DNA from: an uncultured Acidobacteriota bacterium
GTDB lineage: Bacteria > Acidobacteriota > Vicinamibacteria > Marinacidobacterales > SMYC01
Direction: 5' to 3'
NCBI GenBank assembly: GCA_947259165.1
Contig: CAMYKY010000048.1
Location: forward strand, 1 to 40,276
Length of the DNA: 40,276 bases
Below, piece by piece: positions 30,156 through 37,626 of this stretch. The notes below the pieces were generated by a model, which was not told the origin of the DNA, made no database searches, and worked only from the letters and a program-made list of their open reading frames with translations. The translations under genes were made by a program, and so were the position numbers. The stretch's first letter is position 1. The number at the start of each line of letters is the position of its first letter.

Positions 30156-31934
30156 TTAACGCTCGGTGACAGTGAATAATGTCATCATCCCGGCGTGAAG
30201 GTGCTCGGCGATATGACAGTGCATCATCCACTCGCCCGGATTGGTGATGTCGACGAGAATGTCCATGGTCGTGCCCACGGGAACGATGGCCGTGTCCTTC
30301 CAGACGAGATTTTCGTTCGGCACATCGTCGAGGGATAGCACGAGATAGCGTTGACCGTGAACGTGAAACGGATGGTTCATGGGATGGATCGTCTGCGGGT
30401 CGTTGAAAATGCGAATCTTGACGACATCGCCCACCTGGAACTTCCACCCGATATCCATGTTCTCTTTACCGGTATCGGGATCTCGGAGTTTCCAATGCAC
30501 TTGCTCTGCGCTCGAGAGCCAGTTCATCATCGGCATGGCATCGTTCCATTCGATGGGTGCCGAATAGAGACCCGCTTCGAACTGCATCGCTTGAACGATC
30601 TGCAAAGGTAAGTTCTCGATCTCGACGGTGAGCTCGAGACTATGATCCACAGGTTTGTCGAAGTACTGACGAAACGACTCGATGTCTTCGCGGACCTGGT
30701 CGTTCTCGCGCAGGGTTCGAAACGCGTCGGCGTGGCTCTCCCCGGTACGGGTCTCGGATACGCGCACCGTGCCAAGGTTATCGACATGGGGATGAAACCG
30801 GCCCATGAAATCGTCGATGGCTTGAATGGAGTTATCGATCGGGACGTCTCCGGGCTCGTCGAACAACACCTCGACGATATAGCGCTCGGCCGGACCGATG
30901 ACGACGCTCTCCACCCACTCCTCACGCTCGTACTTGCTTACATCCGAGGCGACGACTTTGACCGGCGCGCCGCCGAAGACGACGTTGAACGTCCGCGTAT
31001 TGGCGACATTGGTGAGGTAGAAACGCACGACCGACCCGCGCTCGACGGGAAGCTCGTAGTCCGTGAGGCCGTTGACGAGCATGACGTTACCGAATCGCCC
31101 CATGAGTGCGTGCGTCGGCGCGCGATCCCCCCACGGGATCGGGCCGAGATCGTCCATGAGAATGTCGTCGAGAATGAGCACCTGCTCGTGATTCACCGGG
31201 CTGTAGTAATCGGCCTCTGGCGGAGCGACGAGCATATTGCCGTAGAGGCCGAGATCCTGCTGGATGTCCTCCCGCATGTGTGGGTGATACCAATAGATGC
31301 CCGAGTCGGGAAAATGCACCTCGTAGGTAAAGCTCTCGCCTGGTAGCACCGGCGGCTGCGTGATGTCCGGAACACCATCAAATCGATTGTCGAGCCTGAG
31401 CCCGTGCCAATGCACCGTCGTCGGCAACTCGATCTCGTTCGTGAACTCCACGATGACCGTCGCGCCCCGATCCGCCTTGATGAGCGGCCCCGGATACTGG
31501 CCGTTGTAGCCGTACATCAAAAACGTCTTCCCGTTGATCGTGCGGCGAACGATGCTCGCATTCATGACGAGCTTCTCGCCGTCTGCCATCTCGACGACTT
31601 CTCCCGGCTGAGCCTCCGGAAAGACCGTGAGATCCACCGCATCCATCTTTGCAAGAAACGGCCCGACGATAGGAACCGACCCTGCGATTCCGGGAAGCGG
31701 GGGCATCGGAAAATCGTGCGGCGGCATACGCCAAGCTTTCGCGTCCCCGCCCCCCATGTTGTGCATGTCATGCCCTTCGTGCTGCCCCCAAACCGGCACA
31801 CTCGCCAATACCAAAATCCCAACCAAACAAAAAAAGGTGTCAGGTAAAAAGGGGACAGGTACCTTTTTTACTGTTCTTCGCGGCAAAAAAGGTACCTGTC
31901 CCCTTTTTACCTGACTTTTTGTCTTCACCCGCAT
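30156..31934 (-). CDS. Secreted three-domain multicopper oxidase (laccase-like)
   Basis: A 592-residue oxidase. Copper motifs are complete: HWHG (175-178), WYHPHM (215-220), HPMNHPFHVHG near the C-terminus, and HCHIAEHLHAGM (572-583), with C573, H578 and axial M583 of the type 1 site. A His/Met-rich patch (QHEGHDMHNMGGGD, 51-64) follows the signal, suggesting copper handling. It oxidises a phenolic, metal or other substrate with O2 in the periplasm; the substrate is not evident. Residues about 5-35 are encoded by a palindromic repeat (31831-31920), giving an odd basic, proline-rich n-region before the hydrophobic core (34-49). ATG 31934 is the first start after the upstream gene; no good ribosome site is seen, so the start may be further in. 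Confidence 0.85.
   Translation of the reverse strand: MRVKTKSQVKRGQVPFLPRRTVKKVPVPFLPDTFFCLVGILVLASVPVWGQHEGHDMHNMGGGDAKAWRMPPHDFPMPPLPGIAGSVPIVGPFLAKMDAVDLTVFPEAQPGEVVEMADGEKLVMNASIVRRTINGKTFLMYGYNGQYPGPLIKADRGATVIVEFTNEIELPTTVHWHGLRLDNRFDGVPDITQPPVLPGESFTYEVHFPDSGIYWYHPHMREDIQQDLGLYGNMLVAPPEADYYSPVNHEQVLILDDILMDDLGPIPWGDRAPTHALMGRFGNVMLVNGLTDYELPVERGSVVRFYLTNVANTRTFNVVFGGAPVKVVASDVSKYEREEWVESVVIGPAERYIVEVLFDEPGDVPIDNSIQAIDDFMGRFHPHVDNLGTVRVSETRTGESHADAFRTLRENDQVREDIESFRQYFDKPVDHSLELTVEIENLPLQIVQAMQFEAGLYSAPIEWNDAMPMMNWLSSAEQVHWKLRDPDTGKENMDIGWKFQVGDVVKIRIFNDPQTIHPMNHPFHVHGQRYLVLSLDDVPNENLVWKDTAIVPVGTTMDILVDITNPGEWMMHCHIAEHLHAGMMTLFTVTER
31831..31920. repeat. REP/MITE-like palindromic element
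   Basis: A 29-base perfect inverted repeat: 31841-31869 (CAGGTAAAAAGGGGACAGGT then ACCTTTTTT) pairs with 31885-31913, around a 15-base spacer. Imperfect AAAAAG arms extend it at both ends. Its AAAAAGG/GGGGACAGGTACC motifs recur in intergenic elements of many environmental bacteria (recalled, not searched). The element lies inside the start region of the multicopper oxidase gene and stays in frame. Confidence 0.85.
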
Positions 31935-31983
31935 CCAGGCGCGGACTGGCAGCGGTGCGGCTTGGGAGGTTTTCACGGCAGGC

Positions 31984-32565
31984 TCAGAAGCCGTATTTGG
32001 CGCACGGTTCTTGTTGGTACGGACCATGACCGGCGAGGGTGTGCATGAGACCACTTCGTGACATCCCGCGCATGACGACCGGGCCGCTCCAAACATCAGA
32101 GGGCTCCGGCGACGGCTCGAGAGTCACCACGAGCAGGAACTTGTTCCAGTCGACTTGTCCTGACGCGCGCAACGATGCATCCAACGCGCCGAGACGCGTG
32201 ACCTCGGTCAAATCATCCTTCGTCGCCCACGCGGTCAAGGTCCCTTTCTTGGGTTGTTTGATCTTCGCGAGCGCCAAACGAATGTCCAAGCGGTACGTAC
32301 CCTCGGGAGAGACCGAAACGCCGTACGGGGATTTCGAGAACGTCACGATACCCACGCCGCCTCCCGCGCCCGTTCCCGGAACTCTCCTCGTGGGCACCAT
32401 CTCGATGCCGTAGTAGTTCGACGGTAAATCCGGAATCGCAACGCTCGACGCCGCGCCGCAGGCGCCCGAAAACCCGAACCCGACCGACCACGGCGATGAG
32501 CCCGGACGCGACTCCCCGGCACTCGCCGAAGCGGCCACGAAAACAATCGCGACGAAAGCTCTCAC
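31984..32565 (-). CDS. Small secreted protein of unknown function in the oxidase operon
   Basis: A 193-residue protein with a signal peptide (RAFVAIVFVAASASAGES). The body contains SVAIPDLPSNYYGIEMVPTRR, YGVSVSPEGTYRLDIRLALAKIKQPKKGTLTAWAT and LLVVTLEPSPEPSDVWSGPVVMRGMSRSGLMHTLAG, a beta-rich fold with a C-terminal Met/His/Cys-containing tail (MHTLAGHGPYQQEPCAKYGF). The tail might bind copper, but that is speculative. The GTG start at 32565 overlaps the previous stop (GTGA), indicating translational coupling; the longer frame to 32637 is rejected. I do not recognise the family. Confidence 0.78.
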   Translation of the reverse strand: MRAFVAIVFVAASASAGESRPGSSPWSVGFGFSGACGAASSVAIPDLPSNYYGIEMVPTRRVPGTGAGGGVGIVTFSKSPYGVSVSPEGTYRLDIRLALAKIKQPKKGTLTAWATKDDLTEVTRLGALDASLRASGQVDWNKFLLVVTLEPSPEPSDVWSGPVVMRGMSRSGLMHTLAGHGPYQQEPCAKYGF

Positions 32566-33890
32566 GGGTTCGACTCGGTCATTTCGCCCGGAACCCGGTC
32601 CCAATCCTGAGCGCTCGAAATGTTCGGCATACCCCAATCCTCACCGTTCCAACCGGAAAAACCCTCCATGCGGAAGACCCAAAAGCCCGTCGTCATGTCA
32701 CTCACGACGATGAGACCGTCGGCGTTGCGAACGTCGACGCCGAAGGCCCCGTTGAACATGGCGTAGCGGATTTTGTTGGGCGGGCCGGTATAGGTGTCGT
32801 AGTACGCCACCGTTTCCGGGTTGGCCGGGTCCATCAAACTGAAAACCTGGAGCCCATCGAGGTAGCCCGAGACGAACACGTAGGGCCACCGGATTTCGTG
32901 ATTGTGGACGAGATTGCGCCAGTCCGCCGTCCAAGCACCGATGGGTTTCGAGATCGTCTCGACCTCACCATCGAGCCCTGGCTTGAGATCGAAGATGCGA
33001 AGCGGTGCGTACTGGTACTCGGTCTCGGCGACAACGTAGCGGCCATCCGGCGTCGGCGTGAAGGTGTGCCCGAAGCGGACGCCTGCAATGCCTGTGAGCG
33101 GGACGACGAGCTCGGGTTGTTCGAGGTCGGTCACGTTGTAGACGTAGTAGCCGCCGGTGCCGCCCCCATAGAAGCGGTCCTCGGCGCTGTCCTCATGATA
33201 GCCGACATAGAAATCGTGGTAGCCCCGCCGTTCGCTCTCCTCGCTGGGAACCGGCACCTTGGCGACGAGCGAGTTTTCGACGTCACCCTCGACGACGCGG
33301 CCCAGGTCATACACATGGGCGAAGGGACCCGACACCGTCGTGAACAAAAGCACGGCTCCGTTGCTGTGCTTGTAGATAAAGATATTGTGGAACCCGCCCG
33401 GATGATCGGGCTCTCGAATTCGGGCAACTTCCTTGACCGTCGACGGATCGGGAAGGCCGGTAACGTCGAGCACGACGGCACCGAGATCGGGGTCTGGCCC
33501 ACCCTGTCGGAATTGAAGCGACTGCACGACGTAGTAGCGGTCCTTCCACTTGAAGTGCTTGACGTCCATCCCGCCGGTTCCAAGATGAAGATCCTGGTTC
33601 TCGATGCGCCACGAGTAGATCCGCTTGGCGTTCTCCGGATCGCTCAGGTCGATGATGTCGATCCCTTTATCACCCTCGAATCCGTACACCATGCGCCCCA
33701 CATACGCGTACGGACGGTCCATTTCTTGCTCGAGGTCGGTATCGGAGACGCTGAGCCGCGGGCCGAGCGGAATGTGCGACAAAACCGTGATGTTGTCGCT
33801 TCCCGGCTTCTCCGCCGTCCACTGTGCGGTGGCGGTACCGGCGAGCGAGAGAAGAACAACCATGACTCCAACGAGTTGGCGAAAGGACAT
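32562..33890 (-). CDS. Secreted LVIVD-repeat beta-propeller protein
   Basis: A 442-residue protein with a signal peptide (LVGVMVVLLSLAGTATAQ). LVIVD-like repeats include DKGIDIIDLSDPENAKRIYSW, GAVVLDVTGLPDPSTVKEVA, GYYVYNVTDLEQPELVVPL and GLQVFSLMDPANPETVAYYDTY. These form a beta-propeller outside the cytoplasm, probably for binding. It is the first gene of a four-gene operon (this gene, the small secreted protein, the multicopper oxidase, the NHL propeller) with overlaps or gaps of 0-50 bases. GAGGTAA precedes the ATG. The 170-base gap upstream (33891-34060) has an AT-rich TATAAAAT-like patch near 33940 that may be the promoter -10; no convincing -35 is seen. Confidence 0.85.
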   Translation of the reverse strand: MSFRQLVGVMVVLLSLAGTATAQWTAEKPGSDNITVLSHIPLGPRLSVSDTDLEQEMDRPYAYVGRMVYGFEGDKGIDIIDLSDPENAKRIYSWRIENQDLHLGTGGMDVKHFKWKDRYYVVQSLQFRQGGPDPDLGAVVLDVTGLPDPSTVKEVARIREPDHPGGFHNIFIYKHSNGAVLLFTTVSGPFAHVYDLGRVVEGDVENSLVAKVPVPSEESERRGYHDFYVGYHEDSAEDRFYGGGTGGYYVYNVTDLEQPELVVPLTGIAGVRFGHTFTPTPDGRYVVAETEYQYAPLRIFDLKPGLDGEVETISKPIGAWTADWRNLVHNHEIRWPYVFVSGYLDGLQVFSLMDPANPETVAYYDTYTGPPNKIRYAMFNGAFGVDVRNADGLIVVSDMTTGFWVFRMEGFSGWNGEDWGMPNISSAQDWDRVPGEMTESNP

Positions 33891-34060
33891 CGATTACCTC
33901 ATAACCTCTTGAAGCTAGATCAGCGACCCAAACCCATTTTATATTAAGGCGGCCACCGAGCGGAACACCATGCCAAGACTGTTCCAGCATCATTATTATA
34001 GACGGCTACACCCCGCCATCTCAGAAGCTGAAAAACGGCTCTCGCGCGCCTCGCCGGCGT

Positions 34061-34381
34061 CTATCCCTCTAGCTCGAGCTGCCTCTCAACGTCCGACAGC
34101 GTGACCAGACCCGCGATGCGCGAGAGCTCGCGACCGTTGCGGAACCAAACGAGTGTCGGTAATGCAGACACCGCGTACGTATCGCTGGCGCTCGGGTGGG
34201 CTTCGGTGTTCACCGCGACGAAACGCCAGCGATCCCCCTCCGCTTGAGCCATGCGATCCAGGTGAGGTCGAAGAGCTCGACATGGCGCACACCACGGCGA
34301 CCAGAAGTCGACAACGATGCCCCGCTCCTCAGTCTGCAAGACTTCCGAGAGTGCGGCCTCGTCGAGCTCTTCGATTTTCAA
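34061..34381 (-). CDS. Thioredoxin
   Basis: A 106-residue single thioredoxin domain with the active site WCAPC (C31, C34) and the cis-proline motif SALPTLVWF. It has no signal peptide, so it is cytoplasmic. It reduces disulfides, and here probably the CMD protein encoded just upstream. The start is TTG, overlapping the CMD stop (TTGA), with AAGAGG about eight bases upstream, so the two are translated together. The CAPC dipeptide differs from the usual CGPC, which affects redox potential. Confidence 0.92.
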   Translation of the reverse strand: MKIEELDEAALSEVLQTEERGIVVDFWSPWCAPCRALRPHLDRMAQAEGDRWRFVAVNTEAHPSASDTYAVSALPTLVWFRNGRELSRIAGLVTLSDVERQLELEG

Positions 34382-34959
34382 GAAATGGCCTCTTGGCGGT
34401 AGGGCAGATCGTCCGCGTAGTCGCTATCGGAGTCCGAGTCCATGTTCATCGTGATGTTAAACTTGTTGCCCCAGTTGAAAATACCGCAAGCGAAGACCAT
34501 CTCCACGATCTCATCCTCCGAGAAGACGCTCTTGAGCTCAGAAAAAAAATCGTCGGTCACCGTATGAGGGTCGAGGGCAATACGCTCTGCAAGAGACACG
34601 GCCGTCGCTTCGCGATCGTTTAACACATCGCCAGCCTTCGGTTGATGTTTCTGGCACTCTGCTTCTCGTTTGCTGACTTCGCCGCGCACGGCGGCGGTGC
34701 GTACGGTCATTCAATACGCACAGTCGTTGATTTGTCCCGTCTTCAGCCGCATGAGCTCATGGATATGTGGCTCGATCTTGCCGGCGCCAAAAAAAGCGCC
34801 GAACACGGGCACAATCGATTTCAACAGCTCGGGATTGCGCCCAATCACGCCGAACATAGCCGAGTCGCTCCACCAGCCATCTCGACCCTGTTCGAGAAGC
34901 TCGTTCACCGCGGGATCGGAGCTCTCTCCCGGTTTCAAAGGCTTGATTCGAGTTGCCAT
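34378..34959 (-). CDS. AhpD-like CMD-domain protein with in-frame TGA at the CxxC position (candidate selenoprotein)
   Basis: One frame from ATG 34959 (AGGAG eight bases upstream) to TGA 34378 is interrupted only by TGA at 34711-34713, codon 83. Before it stands HELMRLKTGQINDCAY, matching the AhpD/CMD pattern 'NxCxYC'; after it TVRTAAVRGEVSKREAE continues the same helix. The TGA sits exactly at the second cysteine of C80-A-Y-x83, and 110 codons of conserved-looking helical protein follow (FSEDEIVEMVFACGIFNWGNKFNITMNMD). I read it as C80-x-x-U83, a 193-residue redox protein, probably a peroxidase or reductase using the adjacent thioredoxin. Alternatives are a nonsense mutation, a sequencing error, or restart at the ATG right after the TGA. 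AhpD/CMD selenoproteins are known from metagenome surveys (recalled). Confidence 0.72.
34682..34706 (-). promoter_or_regulatory. Candidate bacterial SECIS hairpin
   Basis: Beginning five bases after the in-frame TGA is a stem CCG-[TA]-CGCAC / GTGCG-CGG around a seven-base loop CGCCGCC (34690-34696). It has eight base pairs with a two-base bulge. The apical loop contains G at 16 and 19 bases after TGA, within the usual range for bacterial SECIS elements. The structure is GC-rich and such hairpins arise by chance in this DNA, so support is moderate. Confidence 0.45.
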
Positions 34960-35011
34960 TAGACTCTCCTTTCTCCTCTTCTCTTTGGACTTGGAAAACC
35001 CGCCGTCGCTC

Positions 35012-35623
35012 TTAGCGAAGGCGGGACGTACGCCACTCGGCGACTTGACGTTGCACGGACGCGACGAGGCGTTTGAGCTCTGACGGTCGTGCCCCGCCCC
35101 GCGCCGCGATGTTGAGACCAAGAACCTGACACATGAGTAAGTCAGCGCGAGACTCCACGACACCGTGCGAGATCTCCCGCGCGGCTGCCGCGCGTAACAA
35201 TGCACCGGCAAACGCTCGACGAAGCCGCGCTCGGTAGCTATCGACTCGAGTCGAGATCGCTCGGGTGGCGCCAGCGTCTTCTCCCATCATGTTCACCAGC
35301 AAGCACCCGCGCTGCCCGTTGTGGCTCATCCACTGGGCCAAGTCCTCAAAAAACGCATCGAGAGCTCCAAGCCCCTCGGGGGAAAGCTCGAGGGGCTCGA
35401 GCAACGCACTCGTAATTCTCTGCTCATAGCGGCGAAGCGCCTCGACCAGCAAGGCTTCCTTCGAGCCGAAGGCGTTGTAGATACTGGATGCGTTGAGGCC
35501 CAAACTCGACTCGAGCTCGCGTGTCGTCGCGCTGCGATAGCCCTGGCTCCAAAAAAGATCGAGCGCCGCGTCGAGGACCTCCTCGCGATCAAACGATCGC
35601 GGACGGCCGACTGAGGTGGTCAT
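35012..35623 (-). CDS. TetR-family transcriptional regulator
   Basis: A 203-residue regulator. The N-terminal domain RSFDREEVLDAALDLFWSQGY - TTRELESSLGLNASSIYNAFGSKEALLVEAL contains the classical helix-turn-helix (about 32-51). The C-terminal ligand domain (70-200) is helical and includes FEDLAQWMSHNGQRGCLLVNMMGE. It lies 52 bases upstream of the CMD gene in the same direction, so it probably controls the CMD-thioredoxin operon in response to an unknown, perhaps electrophilic or oxidant, signal. ATG 35623 is preferred; the 20 additional upstream codons are Cys-rich and unlike TetR proteins. A 10-base palindrome CATAATTATG overlaps the start, but is too short to call an operator. Confidence 0.9.
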   Translation of the reverse strand: MTTSVGRPRSFDREEVLDAALDLFWSQGYRSATTRELESSLGLNASSIYNAFGSKEALLVEALRRYEQRITSALLEPLELSPEGLGALDAFFEDLAQWMSHNGQRGCLLVNMMGEDAGATRAISTRVDSYRARLRRAFAGALLRAAAAREISHGVVESRADLLMCQVLGLNIAARGGARPSELKRLVASVQRQVAEWRTSRLR

Positions 35624-35666
35624 AATTATGGAACACTTACTACAAAATAGCATTGCGGCGCAAGCG

Positions 35667-35695
35667 TTGCATTCGAGCCGCATCCCGGCTATAAC
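35667..35695 (+). promoter_or_regulatory. Promoter of the Ser/Thr kinase gene
   Basis: TTGCAT (35667-35672) and TATAAC (35690-35695) are 17 bases apart, 71 bases before the kinase ATG, in the divergent region between the TetR and kinase genes. Confidence 0.5.
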
Positions 35696-35766
35696 TGTCG
35701 CTTGGGTTGGGGCCCGGGGTCACTTAGAGCCGCAATCCATTCCCCCCCCACGGCTGTGAGAAGACG

Positions 35767-37620
35767 ATGGCTAGGAAAAAACTGAAATTTGGGCGCTACG
35801 AGGTCGAATCTGAGCTCGGCCAGGGCGCTATGGGGAAGGTTTACAAGGCGTTCGACCCGCTCACACAGCGGGCTGTCGCGATCAAGGCGCTCAAGGACGA
35901 GATCCTTGCTCAGGACGAAAACGGCGAATACCAGAAGCGGTTCCAGCGCGAAGCACGTGCTGCAGGCGGCTTGTCGCACCCCAACATCATCACCGTTTTC
36001 GATGTTGGTGATAACTACTTCGTCATGGAGTATCTCGAGGGTAAGAATCTCCTCAAGTTGATCGCGGAGAAAGGCTGCCTCACCCTCGACGAGACGCTCA
36101 CGATCGTCTCGCCCATCGCCGACGCCCTGGCTTACGCCCACGGCAAGGGTGTCTTTCATCGAGACATCAAGCCGGCCAACATCATGGTTTTCCCCGACGG
36201 GCGTCCGGTGATCACCGACTTCGGACTCGCGCATCTCGAATCAACCGTCATGACCGCCGCGGGGCAATTCCTCGGCTCTCCATCCTACATGTCGCCTGAG
36301 CAGGTGCTTGGTGAGGAGATCACCCCACGCGCCGACGTTTTCTCTCTGTGCGTCGTTTCTTACGAAATGCTGACCGGCCAAAAACCGTTTCCGGGCGAAA
36401 ACGTCACCTCGGTCATCTACAAAGTCGTTCACGCCCAACCGGTTCCACCGCACGAGCTCAATCCCGAGCTCCCGACCGAGTACGAGCACATCTTCGTGCG
36501 TGCGCTCGCGAAGAACCCCGCGCAGCGATTCCAATCGTTCTCGGAGTTCGTCGCCGCGCTCAACCTCGAGGAGTTCGATCGCCTGGAGATGCCAACGCTG
36601 GAGGCGACGCAGGTCGCTATCAAGCCTGACAAGCCTGCTACGCCTGTCAAACAAGACCTCCCAATCCCGGGCGAAGAGCAGGAAACCGTCTCGCTCCCAG
36701 CGCCGGCCGTCGAATCCCAATCCAGCATCACCGAGCGCAAACGCCCATCGCGCATGAAACGCAACGCGTTGATCGCCGCCGCCGCCGCGGTCTTGCTAGC
36801 GCTGGCCGGATTCTTACTCCCCAATTTCCTCGCCGATCCCGTCATTACCGGACTCGGCGTCGAGACGAACCCTGATGGCGCCGAAGTCTGGATCGACGAC
36901 GCCCTCGCCGGGACGTCACCGTTCGAGCTCGACTCGCTCGCGCTCGGAGCTCACGACGTTCGCGTGACGAAAGAAGGATTCCTCCCGCTCGAAGATAGCT
37001 TCGAATTCACCGACGTCGAGTCGGCCGAGCCGCTGTTTTTCGCGCTTCAACCCGATCGCATCAACTTGTTCCTCGAGTCGGTTCCTGATGACGCCGCGGT
37101 TTTGGTCGATGGCGAGCCAGCCGGCACCACACCGCTCGAGGATTTTGAGCTCGCCCCCGGCCAACACGAAGTTGAAGTCGCCCACCGCGGGTACGAAACG
37201 TGGCGCTCCGCCGTGGTCGCACAGGCAGGCGAAAGCGTGAACCTCGTAGCCCGTCTGCGCCGAGACGCGACGGCGCCGAAGCCCAAGGCATCGGCGACGA
37301 CCGTAGCTGAACCCGCCTCGCCGGGTGGTGTCGTCGAGCTTGGACCCGACGACAAGCAGCCCGAGCGCATCTCGGGCAAGCCACCACGCTACCCCGCCAT
37401 GGCACGTAAGCTGAATCAGCAAGGACGCGTCACCGTCGAGTTCATTCTGACGGAGGAAGGTGTCCCCGAGCAGTTGCAGGTCATCGAGTCCGCGGGTACG
37501 GTCCTCGATCAGGCCGTTATGGACTCCCTCGCCGAATGGCGCTACACACCCGCCGAGAAAAACGGCGTCAAGGTGCGAGTCAAACAACGCGTGCGGCAGA
37601 CGTTTCGTCTCGGCCGCTGA
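35767..37620 (+). CDS. Membrane Ser/Thr protein kinase with PEGA domains and a TonB-like C-terminal domain
   Basis: A 617-residue protein. The Hanks-type kinase (about 10-270) is complete: GQGAMGKVY (18-26), K40, HRDIKPAN (131-138), DFG (151-153) and SPSYMSPEQ (171-179). A proline-rich linker precedes one membrane span (334-352). Outside are two PEGA-type domains (about 363-430: VETNPDGAEVWIDDALAGTSP; 432-498: VPDDAAVLVDGEPAGTTP). Last is a TonB C-terminal-like domain (541-615: YPAMARKLNQQGRVTVEFIL, VLDQAVMDSLAEWRYTPAEKNG). It is a receptor-like kinase probably sensing the envelope, phosphorylating cytoplasmic targets. The TonB-like end is unusual and might contact outer-membrane receptors or peptidoglycan. 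It runs into the nucleoside hydrolase gene tail to tail, with a 6-base gap. Confidence 0.92.
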   Translation: MARKKLKFGRYEVESELGQGAMGKVYKAFDPLTQRAVAIKALKDEILAQDENGEYQKRFQREARAAGGLSHPNIITVFDVGDNYFVMEYLEGKNLLKLIAEKGCLTLDETLTIVSPIADALAYAHGKGVFHRDIKPANIMVFPDGRPVITDFGLAHLESTVMTAAGQFLGSPSYMSPEQVLGEEITPRADVFSLCVVSYEMLTGQKPFPGENVTSVIYKVVHAQPVPPHELNPELPTEYEHIFVRALAKNPAQRFQSFSEFVAALNLEEFDRLEMPTLEATQVAIKPDKPATPVKQDLPIPGEEQETVSLPAPAVESQSSITERKRPSRMKRNALIAAAAAVLLALAGFLLPNFLADPVITGLGVETNPDGAEVWIDDALAGTSPFELDSLALGAHDVRVTKEGFLPLEDSFEFTDVESAEPLFFALQPDRINLFLESVPDDAAVLVDGEPAGTTPLEDFELAPGQHEVEVAHRGYETWRSAVVAQAGESVNLVARLRRDATAPKPKASATTVAEPASPGGVVELGPDDKQPERISGKPPRYPAMARKLNQQGRVTVEFILTEEGVPEQLQVIESAGTVLDQAVMDSLAEWRYTPAEKNGVKVRVKQRVRQTFRLGR

Positions 37621-37626
37621 GACTCG

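Noticed and set aside
32496..33947. 483-codon open frame on the plus strand
   Set aside because: It is antisense to the LVIVD propeller gene; composition follows the complementary codons.
33960..33976. Sigma-54-like -24/-12 element upstream of the LVIVD gene (TTGGCA...CCGC on the minus strand)
   Set aside because: The GG-to-GC spacing is off by one base and the TTGC box is absent, so it does not meet the consensus.
34960..35211. Upstream extension of the CMD frame
   Set aside because: It runs antisense-like through the TetR 3' end and has no similarity to CMD proteins; ATG 34959 has a clear ribosome site.
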